From contig CALBFA010000074.1 of assembly GCA_937888365.1 (NCBI GenBank), forward strand, positions 45,173-109,172: a stretch of DNA of 64,000 nt, in the 5' to 3' direction. This document shows positions 1 to 9,263 of the stretch, piece after piece. Every line of letters starts with the position of its first letter. The stretch's first letter is position 1. Both the position numbers and the translations under genes were made by a program. This DNA is from an uncultured Fidelibacterota bacterium (GTDB taxonomy: Bacteria > Fidelibacterota > UBA8477 > JABMPR01). The notes under the pieces were generated by a model. The model saw only the letters and a list, made by a program, of their open reading frames with translations. It was not told the origin of the DNA and did not search any database.

Positions 1-755
1 GCAAGTACAGTAAGCTCTGCAAATGATCCAAGTTTAAGTTGATGCGCCACACCCAACCTAAAAAACAAGGGCAGTGGATAGCTATCCACTTTTAATTTTG
101 CAACGAGCGTTTCATTATTGCCAGTATTATCTGGATCTAAATCGATGCGTTTTAATAAATCTGGACCATCGAGCATCATATCAGGTCCAAAATTGGCAAT
201 ACTCATTCCAATCTGAAAGCCATCAAGTTGGGTTTTAAAAAGAACACCAATATCCAGCGCAAAAGCAGAAGCCGATTCATGCCAAATGTTCGTTTGAATC
301 ATTTTGGCTGTGCCCCCAATAGAAAAACGATCCGTTAGCATTCGTGCATAGTTAATACTGACGGCTAAATCGGACGCCTCCCAATAAGATTGAGCGCCTT
401 CTTGATGCAATTCGTCTGTCACTTCTTCGCGCCCATAATCCAAACTCGTATAGCTAAAACCTAATGCATCCGAACTTGATAGTTTTAATACAATCGCTCC
501 AAAATTAAATTTTGTCCCTACAAGCCATTGTGTGTCTGAAAATTGTATTCGGCTATTCTCAAGTTGCGCGGTAGCACCAGGATTCCAATATATGGCTGAG
601 GCATCATTGGCAACAGCAACTTGACTTCCACCAAGAGCTGATCCAGACGCACCGACATCAATGCCCAGAAACGGAGCTGCGCTTGTTCCAACTTTTGCCT
701 GACCCAACATAAAAATAGGAAGCAATATTATGAACAATTTTGTAATGAATTTCAT
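1..755 (-). CDS. PorV/PorQ-family outer-membrane protein (3' end outside window)
   Basis: The gene starts at an ATG at 755 with a strong GGAGG ribosome site at 762-766 and runs off the left edge, so about 251 N-terminal residues are visible. They show a signal peptide ending near MLGQA, then a segment with the family pattern (AAPFLGID, SALGGSQVAVANDASAIYW) in which small residues precede a D-A-S-A-I-Y-W-N-P stretch. Alternating hydrophobic beta-strand-like sequence follows. Members of this family are beta-barrels; PorV itself shuttles T9SS cargo to the cell-surface attachment complex. It lies 11 bases after a T9SS-sorted protein on the same strand and is probably co-transcribed with it and the TonB receptor. 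Its exact role (cargo shuttle or partner barrel) cannot be told from the fragment. Confidence 0.8.
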   Translation of the reverse strand, partial: MKFITKLFIILLPIFMLGQAKVGTSAAPFLGIDVGASGSALGGSQVAVANDASAIYWNPGATAQLENSRIQFSDTQWLVGTKFNFGAIVLKLSSSDALGFSYTSLDYGREEVTDELHQEGAQSYWEASDLAVSINYARMLTDRFSIGGTAKMIQTNIWHESASAFALDIGVLFKTQLDGFQIGMSIANFGPDMMLDGPDLLKRIDLDPDNTGNNETLVAKLKVDSYPLPLFFRLGVAHQLKLGSFAELTVL

Positions 756-766
756 CTTCGCCTCCT

Positions 767-3700
767 TTACTTAATGATGGCTAATTTGCCAGTTTTTTGA
801 CCAAAGTCTGTGTTTACAACATAGAAATAAACACCATAAGCGACATCTAAATTCTCTTTTGTTTTCAGGTTCCATTTGACCTGACTATTTTCAAGGGAGC
901 CATCATTCACCAACGTTCTAACATGATCGCCACGCGCCGTAAAAATCTGAATTTCAGCGCCATTTGGAATATGTGTAAAAGTAACGCGACGCTCTCCTCG
1001 ACCGGTTGTTATGCCTGGTGGCAATGGCGATTCAAAGAAACTCGCGGCAACATAGGGATTTGGCCAAACTTTTATTTGATCCAATGCATCTGAAATCACA
1101 CTCTCGTCAATTGTAGGAATTTCAGGCTTAAAGATAAAAACGTCTCCATCTCTAAAAGGCTTTGTCGTAGAGATAGTCATGGTATCTCCTGCACTTAAAC
1201 TAAAAGTAGAGTCTGGAAACAATACGGATTTTTTAAAGAGTATATTCCATGTAAAGAAATAATTACCATCTTTATCAACATCAAAAACTAATAGTTTATC
1301 CAAATACGAAATAATGCCATTCTGATCAGCATCATCAAAAATGACTTGAGGTAAATAATCTTCAGTCACATTCTTTAATTTAAAATTTACGGGAATATCG
1401 ACGACCTCAGCTGGGAATTCCATCCCGAAAAAATCTGTCATAAATGCTGAATCATTCATTGTGTAAATTGTGCTGTCGGCAAAAACCAAATTGTAATCAG
1501 ACGGGTATTTAACCGGTACAAATAATCTACCAACCAGAGTGAAGCTTGTGGTGCCAAATTTGGGTTCGTAACCGCCTTCAAAATTCCATCCTGTCATTGA
1601 ATCGACTAATCCAACGCTCCATTCATTATTAAATTCAATCTGAATGCCATCAAAAATATCACTGTCATAGGCTTCTGAAACGTAAGGAGAACCAAAGATA
1701 AAAGGACTTTTATAAACTGGAAAATGTTTCCCTTTAACGCTATAATTACCAAATTCTAATGGACCCACGTCACCTTTTGGTATCAGATAACCAGCTTCCG
1801 CTCGCAATCCATAGTAGTCTCTTGAAACAATATTTCCATTAGCATCTGTAAGTAAAAAGTATTCATCGGCTATATTTATATATCCTAAATCAATAAATAA
1901 TGTATCAGATACCTCTAATTCAAACGAGAATCCAGTTGTATCTAACACTGAATAGGAAGTCGTTAACCGCGCCAATTCCTGTCCATCACTAAACTCAACA
2001 TTGGGTTCACCGTTTTGAGGGATTCCGTCCCCTTCCGTGCCATCGGGATCGTTTGTACCTGCAATACCGTCTTTACCGACGTCATCTGTAAGTGGATCCC
2101 AGTCGCCATCATTATCGACACCATCAGTTGCCTCATCCAAAAACGTTATTTTATAGACATGGTCTTTTAATGAAATTGGGTCAACAATATTAGCGATAAG
2201 ACTTCCCGTCCCTGCAACTTCAACATGATTAATTGGGATATCTCCATTGGATGATTCATATCCTGGAGGTGTTCCGCCGGGTGTAATCGCAAGTGTATTG
2301 ATATCGAAAGTAGCTTCACCAGTCGTGCTCACATTAATTAATTTAGTGTTCTCTGAAGGAAATATATCTAGTGCTTCGTCACCTTTATCGTATGCAACGA
2401 TTGCATAATAATACCTCCGCCCATTTTGCACATCATTATCTACATAAGTATGCTGAAGACCCGTATTGTCTCCAAGATAAAAGGTATAACCATCGGTTTG
2501 TTCAAATAAATCTGCACTAGGGTAAAACGGACCGAAAACGTCATTGTCTAAATCAAATTGAGCAATGGGTTCGTAGCCTTCTATGGTGCCAAGACTATTC
2601 GTAATGGTACGAACGTCATTAAAGTTTGGATCGGAGGCGCGATAAATTTTGTAACCTTCAAAGTCTTTAATTTTTAAAACCGGGTCGATGGATTCTTCTG
2701 AGCGTCGATCCCAATACAATGTAACTTTTCCATCTCCAGGGACTGCTGAAAGAGTAGGTTTAAGAGGCGCAGTTGGGAAACGATAATCGCTATCATAGAT
2801 GTCTTTAACCGTCTCAAGATTTCGCAATAAATCGGAATGGTCATCGCCATAAATTAGCCCCACTGAGAATCGTTCTGTTTGACCAGATCGTAATGGAAAA
2901 TATCCAGAGCTGTAAACAAAATCGCCGTCTTCACCCGATACTGGGATGCCATTTTGTATAGAGGCAGGTACATCAAAATAACCCGGAGCCATCATATCCC
3001 ATAATTCTTCATCGTTTTTCATGGGAATATCGCCAGCAGGTGCAAAATAATTAAATGAACTTAGACCAATCTGGTCCGATTCATCAGGGTCCGTAATATC
3101 AAAATTGGGTTCACCCGAATCGGGCCATCCATTGCCTTCAGTACCATCCATATCTGATGTATTTGCCACACCGTCCGTACCGACATCATCGAATTCTTCC
3201 GACCAGTCACCATCATTGTCCTCACCGTCATCACGTTTTTCATCAATCATAGCATTGAAAGTACCAAGACCCGTGATATAGTTTGCAAAAACCGTTGGAT
3301 TAAGGATATCAAATAAAATATTACCATCTTCATCTTTTCGAATTTGACGATAATGAAGGTAATAATTTTCGTCAATAAGTCCATCTAAGTCATTATCGAT
3401 TCCATCATAGGCATTTGGATTGACAATTTTGTCATTGGGACTATTACCATTTGGAGAAAGAATTTCGTTCCCTTCTGCTCCAAGTGTATCACCGGGTTCT
3501 AAAACCAAGGTCAAACCTCTCGTTGTAACCGTATTGGGACCCGCTAGCATTGTATAGATTGAGCGATTGAATGCATTATCAATCAATACCAGTTCGTCTC
3601 CAATGCTTAAAACTTTTGAAGCGAAATGTGCTTCTGTAAATAAATCAGCTTGACCGAATTCAGCGGCGTCTCTATCATTATCAATACCATCATAGGGGTT

Positions 3701-4681
3701 TCCCGGACTTTCTAAAAATGCATAGCCAACCATTCCGACGTCTGAACCAACCCAGTTAGAGTTTCGCGATACATTATTATCAAAATCGCCTGTATAGGTT
3801 AGATCTCGTTCTACATCAAAAAATGACCAGTCATCGTCATATTCACCCGGTCGATCATCGGTTCCCGTCACACCTACATAGGTTCCGACAAGCATTCCAA
3901 ATACGATTTGGTCATAATCAGTTGTGGATTTATTCGTCACTTCATAAAGCCAAAAAATAACATCTTGGGCTAAAAATTGTGACCATTGCATCCCGCGCAC
4001 TTTAACTTCTAAACCAAGGCCACAACGGCTTTCATCCGTGCTATCAGGCATAAATCGGATATTATATGTATTGTATTCAGGGAAATTAAATTCTTCGTCT
4101 TTATCGTCATCCATGACAAAGTAGCTTTCCTCAGATGCATTTGGAACTTGTCCGAAATAGCCATTCCATTGCCCTGCCCAACTAGCGTTTTTATCTGGCC
4201 AAGTTGATGGCCATGAATTTGGATTTGTACTCATAGCAACACTGCCTTGACTATCATTGGAATATCCACTAACTGGTTCAAAACCCCATCGTGTTCCTGA
4301 GGGACTTTCTTCATGTCCACCCAATGCGGGTCGGTCAACAGGCGTGACTTCAACAGAGTGAAACGTAACAAGGTTTCCTGCTGTATCCCTTGCCGTTATT
4401 TGGGCTCCCACAAATGGACTCACGTCGCCGATATATCCATTATTTTCATGAATCCAAGCCCCGCGAGGTCCTTTATCGGAAGGTTGACCCACAACGCCAT
4501 AATTGCCAAAAACAGTTTTGACAAGATTGCCTTTGTGAACCCCAGACTTTCTATAAGGGCGCCCACTTTCGCCATAAACGATAGACATATTTCCCAATAT
4601 TAAGAAGCACATGATTAGGATTTGAAGTGATTTTGAAGTGCGAGATTTAAGTTGTGTGTTTTTCATTTTTGATTTTTTCAT
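767..4681 (-). CDS. Giant secreted surface protein with T9SS C-terminal sorting domain
   Basis: About 1304 residues. The ATG at 4681 is preferred because an upstream in-frame TTG at 4714 would overlap the receptor gene; neither has a clear ribosome site. A basic N-terminus and hydrophobic stretch (LQILIMCFLILG) form a signal peptide. The body has a fibronectin-III-like segment (GKVTLYWDRR, FEGYKIYRA) and several Asp-rich D-G-x-D-N-D-x-D motifs like the calcium-binding MopE type. The C-terminus has VWPNPY, a beta-rich core (IFTARGDHVRTLV) and ends in KLAIIK, the usual shape of a type A T9SS sorting domain. It sits between a TonB receptor (4 bases upstream) and a PorV-like gene (11 bases downstream). 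The substrate is unknown; a surface-exposed partner of the receptor is my inference. Confidence 0.8.
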   Translation of the reverse strand: MKKSKMKNTQLKSRTSKSLQILIMCFLILGNMSIVYGESGRPYRKSGVHKGNLVKTVFGNYGVVGQPSDKGPRGAWIHENNGYIGDVSPFVGAQITARDTAGNLVTFHSVEVTPVDRPALGGHEESPSGTRWGFEPVSGYSNDSQGSVAMSTNPNSWPSTWPDKNASWAGQWNGYFGQVPNASEESYFVMDDDKDEEFNFPEYNTYNIRFMPDSTDESRCGLGLEVKVRGMQWSQFLAQDVIFWLYEVTNKSTTDYDQIVFGMLVGTYVGVTGTDDRPGEYDDDWSFFDVERDLTYTGDFDNNVSRNSNWVGSDVGMVGYAFLESPGNPYDGIDNDRDAAEFGQADLFTEAHFASKVLSIGDELVLIDNAFNRSIYTMLAGPNTVTTRGLTLVLEPGDTLGAEGNEILSPNGNSPNDKIVNPNAYDGIDNDLDGLIDENYYLHYRQIRKDEDGNILFDILNPTVFANYITGLGTFNAMIDEKRDDGEDNDGDWSEEFDDVGTDGVANTSDMDGTEGNGWPDSGEPNFDITDPDESDQIGLSSFNYFAPAGDIPMKNDEELWDMMAPGYFDVPASIQNGIPVSGEDGDFVYSSGYFPLRSGQTERFSVGLIYGDDHSDLLRNLETVKDIYDSDYRFPTAPLKPTLSAVPGDGKVTLYWDRRSEESIDPVLKIKDFEGYKIYRASDPNFNDVRTITNSLGTIEGYEPIAQFDLDNDVFGPFYPSADLFEQTDGYTFYLGDNTGLQHTYVDNDVQNGRRYYYAIVAYDKGDEALDIFPSENTKLINVSTTGEATFDINTLAITPGGTPPGYESSNGDIPINHVEVAGTGSLIANIVDPISLKDHVYKITFLDEATDGVDNDGDWDPLTDDVGKDGIAGTNDPDGTEGDGIPQNGEPNVEFSDGQELARLTTSYSVLDTTGFSFELEVSDTLFIDLGYINIADEYFLLTDANGNIVSRDYYGLRAEAGYLIPKGDVGPLEFGNYSVKGKHFPVYKSPFIFGSPYVSEAYDSDIFDGIQIEFNNEWSVGLVDSMTGWNFEGGYEPKFGTTSFTLVGRLFVPVKYPSDYNLVFADSTIYTMNDSAFMTDFFGMEFPAEVVDIPVNFKLKNVTEDYLPQVIFDDADQNGIISYLDKLLVFDVDKDGNYFFTWNILFKKSVLFPDSTFSLSAGDTMTISTTKPFRDGDVFIFKPEIPTIDESVISDALDQIKVWPNPYVAASFFESPLPPGITTGRGERRVTFTHIPNGAEIQIFTARGDHVRTLVNDGSLENSQVKWNLKTKENLDVAYGVYFYVVNTDFGQKTGKLAIIK

Positions 4682-4685
4682 TTTC

Positions 4686-7583
4686 TTATAAAGAAATAAT
4701 CCAGCCGATTTCAATCCGGCGTGGTTCAGAATAAAATGTTTCGTTTAAAAACCATGCATCAACCGTATTGACAAACTCATCCAATTTTAAATTTTCTGCT
4801 TGTTGTTGATCAGGTGTAAAATCAGCGGAACCCGTTTTATCATAAACATTGGTTTGGTTTAAGTGATCAAAAAGATTTTGAACTCTTAAAAATACTTGAT
4901 GTTGAAAACCCATCCCCTTAAAATTGTAATAACTATTTAAATCGGTATTAAATGTGAAGGGTTTTGTTGCACCGTTTGTTAATAATGTATTTTCTTGCGA
5001 TAAGTTCGGTGTGTAAGGAAGTCCGCTGCCGAAGTTGGCGACCAAACTTGCCCCCCAATTGTCTTTGGTAAAAGAGCCAGAAAGATTGACCGTATGTCGC
5101 TGATCCCAATTAAGAGGTCTAATATAGACGCCAGGTTCGGCACCTCCAGCTATCGCATTTCTTGATTCCTCTGGATCTGAAGCCGTTCCTTCTGAAACTT
5201 GAAACGTATAATCTATCCCTGCATTAATCCCAGATGGAGTCCAATAATTAAGGGCTAAAACCAGCCCTTTAATATATGCAAAATCACTATTTTCGATTTT
5301 GTTATAATGAGCAGATCCACCAAAAATTTCAATTTGCTCTGAGTTTGTACCAACTAAATTTCGAATATCACGAAAATATCCCGTAATATCGATTGTAAGG
5401 CCATCAATGAGTTCTTGCTTGAGTCCAATCTCCCCTGAAATTGTTTTTTCGGGTTCTAAATCAGCATTTCCAACAACGCCAATGTTCCCTGTTCCACTAC
5501 CCAAGTCAAAATCTGGATTTTGGTATAGAAGTTCAAATCGAGGGATTTGTAAAAAATATCCATACGATACGTGGATGACACCTTTATCGGTAATGGGAAA
5601 ACTTGCTCCAAATCGAGGGCTAAATTGACTTTTAGGAGATGCATCTTTAAACCAATAAGATTGCCGAGACTCAAGAGAACGCAATGTATCACCATCGTTG
5701 CCAAAAACGCCATTATTATCTACATCTTCATAGATATTTTGGACTTTCAGTGGTGCATAGATACTTGGGTCAGAAGGGTCAGCTAAAACAACACCATCGG
5801 GGTCAAAGTAATCCCAACGCACACCAATGTTGATAATCAGCTCGGTTAGTTCTAGCTTATCCTGTATATAGCCTGAATACTCTACGGGATTATGTTCATA
5901 TTTGCTCGTATAAGTTGTCGAAACAGGAAAAATTTGTGGATTAAGAATATTAGGATTGTCGATTAATAAATCAATAGTTGTTTTGTTTGAAGGAGGTTGA
6001 AGCGTCTTATTCGTAAGCGTTAAATTGTGTTGCCTGCCTTCAATACCAAATTTCATTAAATTCGCATTATTTATCTGACTCGTATAATCAAGTTTTAACA
6101 GATTCGTAATACTTTGACGCTCGAATCTTGAATTATTCGATCCACCTGTAAGGAAACTATAGGAATCAAATTGATTGCTTGATAGCTCCGAATAAACGAT
6201 ATAATCATCGGCGTTATATTCATCATAACGCTTAGATGCATTTGAGAAACCGATACTATAGAATGATTTACTACTCAAAGTGTGCGTTAGTCTGGCAAGA
6301 TAATTTTTACTTTCCGTATGTTTTGTCAATATTCCTAAAGGATTAAGTCGATAGGCTCTGTCATAATCTTGCCATTGAAAATCAGTGTAAGACCCTTGGA
6401 TGCCGAGCTTTACTTGAGGCAAAATTGACCAATTCAATCTCGCATGGGTATATTGCTTGCGATTCCATTGCATCGGTACGATTGAGCTATCACCTAAACC
6501 GTTTAGGTGATTGTTATGAATACTCTCATATCGAGTCAAAAATAGTTGTTCCACTAGACTGGCATATTCAGAATTACTCAGGTCGCCTTGGGCCGGAATA
6601 TCCAACGTGGAAAACGCAATAATACTGTCGGTTAAAGTATTTTCACCCAGTGAATATAATTCTAAACTGTCGCCCCAATTTACAACTACAGGAACATTAG
6701 ATGGATTATATCGGTGTTGTCCATTTTGCCAACCTTGCCAATAGACATTTCGGTGTGTGAGACTAATATCCACTTTATTTTTTACTAATGGTCCGTGTAA
6801 AGAAATTTCAGCGTTTTTAATGGTCATTGGATTGAAGTCCTCAATGCCAAAGTAAATATCATTATGTGAACTCAAATAATCGCCTGAGTATAAAGTAAGA
6901 CTCCCGCCCCATTTCGAATATCCGGATTTCGTCGTAATATTGACAATCCCTGACATTGCTTGTCCATATTCGGCATTAAATGCACCCGACATCACTTGCA
7001 GCTCTTGCACCAAGTCTTTGGAAACTTCGACCAATTGTCCACCATCATAGACATCATTTACGGGAATCCCATCAATCCAATACGCGACTTCGCCAGAACG
7101 ACCTCCACGCATGTGACCATCGACCATGCCTGCTTGCAAATCAATTATTTCACTCATTTCTGTCACGGGCATTGCAGAAATTGCTTCTGCTGAAACAATC
7201 GAGGACGTTGATGTCAAATCTTTTGTAACAACAGCACGCTTTGCAACAACCTCGACGACTCCACCTGACTCAATAATAACGGTTGATAGCTTAAAATCTA
7301 TGTTGGTCGTTAAATCAGATCTGACATATACTTCAGAAATTTGTGTTGCTTGATATCCTATCATGCTGGCTTTAACGATGTATTCACCGGGTGATAAGCC
7401 TAAAATAATAAAGTGGCCATCCATATCAACCGAAGCACCATAGTTGGTGCCAACGACGACGACGTTACAGCCAATAAGTCCTTCACCCGTACTGGCGTCC
7501 ATTACGGTGCCTGAAATTTTTCCCGTTGTGCCAGCAAAGGTCAACGAAAAAGTTAAAAGTATCATCAAAATGGTTCGAAACAT
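4686..7583 (-). CDS. TonB-dependent receptor with carboxypeptidase-like N-terminal domain
   Basis: The start is placed at the ATG at 7583 because it opens directly into a signal peptide (MFRTILMILLTFSLTFAG); an extension to 7646 adds an uncharged-to-basic tail with no role. After cleavage comes a CarboxypepD_reg-like beta-sandwich (GKISGTVMDASTGEGLIGCN), then a plug domain (VVEVVAKRAVV, EMSEIIDLQAG, YWIDGIPVNDVYDGG) and a large 22-strand-type barrel ending in an amphipathic strand (RRIEIGWIISL). About 965 residues, normal for the family. TonB receptors pull ligands across the outer membrane using proton-motive force. Here it heads an operon with a giant T9SS protein and a PorV-like protein, an arrangement reminiscent of SusC/SusD-type uptake, although no SusD is present. 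The ligand cannot be inferred. Confidence 0.9.
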   Translation of the reverse strand: MFRTILMILLTFSLTFAGTTGKISGTVMDASTGEGLIGCNVVVVGTNYGASVDMDGHFIILGLSPGEYIVKASMIGYQATQISEVYVRSDLTTNIDFKLSTVIIESGGVVEVVAKRAVVTKDLTSTSSIVSAEAISAMPVTEMSEIIDLQAGMVDGHMRGGRSGEVAYWIDGIPVNDVYDGGQLVEVSKDLVQELQVMSGAFNAEYGQAMSGIVNITTKSGYSKWGGSLTLYSGDYLSSHNDIYFGIEDFNPMTIKNAEISLHGPLVKNKVDISLTHRNVYWQGWQNGQHRYNPSNVPVVVNWGDSLELYSLGENTLTDSIIAFSTLDIPAQGDLSNSEYASLVEQLFLTRYESIHNNHLNGLGDSSIVPMQWNRKQYTHARLNWSILPQVKLGIQGSYTDFQWQDYDRAYRLNPLGILTKHTESKNYLARLTHTLSSKSFYSIGFSNASKRYDEYNADDYIVYSELSSNQFDSYSFLTGGSNNSRFERQSITNLLKLDYTSQINNANLMKFGIEGRQHNLTLTNKTLQPPSNKTTIDLLIDNPNILNPQIFPVSTTYTSKYEHNPVEYSGYIQDKLELTELIINIGVRWDYFDPDGVVLADPSDPSIYAPLKVQNIYEDVDNNGVFGNDGDTLRSLESRQSYWFKDASPKSQFSPRFGASFPITDKGVIHVSYGYFLQIPRFELLYQNPDFDLGSGTGNIGVVGNADLEPEKTISGEIGLKQELIDGLTIDITGYFRDIRNLVGTNSEQIEIFGGSAHYNKIENSDFAYIKGLVLALNYWTPSGINAGIDYTFQVSEGTASDPEESRNAIAGGAEPGVYIRPLNWDQRHTVNLSGSFTKDNWGASLVANFGSGLPYTPNLSQENTLLTNGATKPFTFNTDLNSYYNFKGMGFQHQVFLRVQNLFDHLNQTNVYDKTGSADFTPDQQQAENLKLDEFVNTVDAWFLNETFYSEPRRIEIGWIISL

Positions 7584-7707
7584 TCTACCCAACCTGTATT
7601 TTTTATGATTAAATAAGTGAATCAGAAATTCGTCTCTTGTATTCAAAAGCTGTTATCCACTGTAGGAATTCTCACCTTTTTAATTTGATTTCCCCCATAT
7701 TTAACTA

Positions 7708-7727
7708 GTAACCCATCTATGAGTTAC
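7708..7727. promoter_or_regulatory. Imperfect inverted repeat, candidate operator of the TonB receptor operon
   Basis: GTAACCCAT, two bases, then ATGAGTTAC: nine-base arms with one mismatch. It lies just downstream of the -10 box at 7737-7742, so it would cover roughly +3 to +22 of the transcript. A repressor site is my inference; a structured leader is an alternative. Confidence 0.4.
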
Positions 7728-7736
7728 GCATCAGCC

Positions 7737-7765
7737 AAGTTAGAATATCATGAAAATATTGTCAA
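7737..7765 (-). promoter_or_regulatory. Sigma70-like promoter of the TonB receptor operon
   Basis: Read on the minus strand: TTGACA at 7765-7760, a 17-base spacer, then TAACTT at 7742-7737, about 155 bases before the receptor ATG. The -35 is a perfect consensus match; the -10 matches less well. The 304-base gap between the receptor start and the next gene holds only this element and the inverted repeat below it. Confidence 0.55.
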
Positions 7766-7887
7766 GTGATTTAAACCAATATCAAGTTATCTAAAGGAAT
7801 AATTATTATGACACTTCTCATGGTTTCAATATCGCATTTTTATCAAAGAATGTTAGATTTTTTTCCCGATTCGATTATGTTTGTAAC

Positions 7888-8370
7888 ATGAAATTCAATC
7901 AAGTTACGCCTAAATCGATTCATCTTCAAAATATTCTAAATAATTCTAGAAAAATAATTATCATTTATCCTCACGAGAAGAAATACGCTCGGATTGCACG
8001 ATATGTACTTCAAAGACTTTTCAATAATCTCGGTAATTATGAAGTTTTAATCGTACTCCCTGATCTTTTTTTAGATTATAAGGATGTTCATCCTGTCCCA
8101 TACATTACGATACCTGCACACACAACTAACTCTTTCTATAATAGCTTGCTTAAGATATTAGGAGATTTTAATGCGGATATTTTGATTCAACTTGATCCAA
8201 ATCCTCCGAAAGGTTTTCTTAAAACCATTCATTTACTCCTAATTGATTTAAAAATCGGCCTGGGAGCGGATCAATCAGTATACAATGTTACACATACTTG
8301 GAATGGAAAAGGATTTTACGAAAATTACATAATTTCCGTATTAAGGATGTTGAATATAAAAATTAATTAA
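7888..8370 (+). CDS. Hypothetical protein, possibly glycosyltransferase-9-like fold fragment
   Basis: 160 residues starting at ATG 7888; no convincing ribosome site precedes it. I do not recognise the family with confidence. The layout alternates predicted beta strands and helices: a first strand IIIIYPHEKK, a second YEVLIVLPDLF, a third ADILIQLDPNP and a late IGLGADQSVYN stretch. This resembles half of a Rossmann-like GT-B domain as in heptosyltransferase (GT9) N-termini, or the small DUF6913-type proteins of Bacteroidetes. It is too short to be a full glycosyltransferase. It overlaps the tail of the convergent dksA-like gene by four bases. The coding pattern (A/T-rich third positions, even composition) looks genuine. 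Confidence 0.6.
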   Translation: MKFNQVTPKSIHLQNILNNSRKIIIIYPHEKKYARIARYVLQRLFNNLGNYEVLIVLPDLFLDYKDVHPVPYITIPAHTTNSFYNSLLKILGDFNADILIQLDPNPPKGFLKTIHLLLIDLKIGLGADQSVYNVTHTWNGKGFYENYIISVLRMLNIKIN

Positions 8371-8762
8371 CGATTATTTTTTCGCTGATTTGCTGTCTCT
8401 TTACAACTAACGTGGTATTTTGCAATTGGAACGGCTAGTAAACGCTCAGGTTCAATGAGTGCTTTGCATATCTCGCAGATTCCATAACTTCCATTTTCAA
8501 TACTATCAAGGGCGGCATCAATCTCTGTTAAATACTTTGACTCGCGATGTGCAAATATACTTGTAATTTCCCGCTCTTGCATGTCTGTTCCCATGTCCGC
8601 CATATGATAGGTTGATGTCGACAAATCACCGCTCTGGTCCGTCGTTGTTTTATGGAGGTCTCCTGTTTGGATTTCAAAATCAGCTAGCACTTTTTCACGT
8701 TCAGCTAGCAATTTATATTTTAATTTTTCTAGCACGTCATCGGTATGTTTTAGTTGGGTCAT
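8367..8762 (-). CDS. DksA/TraR-family zinc-finger protein
   Basis: 131 residues from ATG 8762, with GGAG placed eight bases upstream; a longer frame to 8900 runs through the promoter region and is not used. An N-terminal coiled-coil-like helix (LEKLKYKLLAEREKVLADFE) is followed by the family signature G-S-Y-G-I-C-E-I-C, then EPERLLAVP and HVSC. DksA/TraR proteins bind the RNA polymerase secondary channel, often with ppGpp; short members also act as general stress regulators. The second metal-binding pair is His-x2-Cys instead of Cys-x2-Cys, separated from the first pair by 17 residues as usual, so a C3H zinc site is predicted. It is divergent from a zinc-ribbon gene. Confidence 0.85.
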   Translation of the reverse strand: MTQLKHTDDVLEKLKYKLLAEREKVLADFEIQTGDLHKTTTDQSGDLSTSTYHMADMGTDMQEREITSIFAHRESKYLTEIDAALDSIENGSYGICEICKALIEPERLLAVPIAKYHVSCKETANQRKNNR

Positions 8763-8788
8763 CTTCGCTCCACTTCCGTCAATTTCTT

Positions 8789-8821
8789 GGGCGAATATAT
8801 TGGAGCTAGTGCTATAAACAA
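8789..8821 (-). promoter_or_regulatory. Candidate promoter of the DksA-like gene, FCB-type box
   Basis: On the minus strand TTG at 8821-8819 is followed after 19 bases by TATATTCGCCC at 8799-8789, 26 bases before the start codon. This resembles the Bacteroidetes -33 TTG / -7 TAnnTTTG arrangement with one mismatch. The same TATATT-C-G-C core precedes three other genes in this window. Confidence 0.4.
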
Positions 8822-8846
8822 GTAATTTCATTTCAACAAAAAATGT

Positions 8847-8880
8847 TTGGTGAAGTTCATACCTCCGTCTATATTCGCGC
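8847..8880 (+). promoter_or_regulatory. Candidate promoter of the zinc-ribbon/DUF3467 unit
   Basis: TTGGTG at 8847-8852, a 17-base spacer and TATATT at 8870-8875, continuing as TATATTCGCGC to 8880. Read as an FCB promoter it is TTTG, 20 bases, TATATTCG. The ATG of the downstream gene is at 8927. Confidence 0.45.
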
Positions 8881-8926
8881 CGCTTTGAAAACAAACACAC
8901 ACAACAATATTAAATCAGGGTGCAAT

Positions 8927-9244
8927 ATGGAAGTTATAGTATGTCCAGAATGTGGCGAAGGTTTAGATGAACAAAAATTAGCGCGTTCGCTAATTTGTCC
9001 TCATTGTCTTACGAATTTAAAAAGTAGCAAATACATGCATTTCCTAGAGTTTTTAATGGTCTCTGAAATTGTGGAAGACATCGATTTTTTTGATGAAGCT
9101 ATCTATGGTGATGAATATAATCGCTACCAAGAGTCGGAATTCGACGATGTTGATCTACCCAACACTCAAAATGAGAATGTCAAGTGGCATCAACAATCGA
9201 GCGAAGATAACGACGACGAAGAAGGAAATTCTAAACAATGGTAA
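8927..9244 (+). CDS. Small zinc-ribbon protein
   Basis: 105 residues. I use the ATG at 8927 because the longer frame to 8843 overlaps the promoter and adds residues unlike a domain; CAGGG lies nine bases before it. The first 25 residues form a compact Cys4 ribbon (VCPECGEGLD, then ICPHCLTNLK), suited to one zinc ion. A short helix follows, then a very acidic low-complexity tail (YGDEYNRYQESEFDDVD, SSEDNDDEEGN). I do not recognise a named family. An acidic tail plus ribbon could fit a protein- or RNA polymerase-contacting factor, but this is a guess. It lies 19 bases upstream of the DUF3467 gene and is probably co-transcribed with it. Confidence 0.7.
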   Translation: MEVIVCPECGEGLDEQKLARSLICPHCLTNLKSSKYMHFLEFLMVSEIVEDIDFFDEAIYGDEYNRYQESEFDDVDLPNTQNENVKWHQQSSEDNDDEEGNSKQW

Positions 9245-9263
9245 AATAAATAGGAGACTTTTT

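Noticed and set aside
3061..3246. 61-residue minus-strand frame inside the giant surface protein
   Set aside because: A shadow of the Asp-rich region in another frame.
8843..8926. N-terminal extension of the zinc-ribbon gene
   Set aside because: It overlaps the promoter and has no ribosome site.
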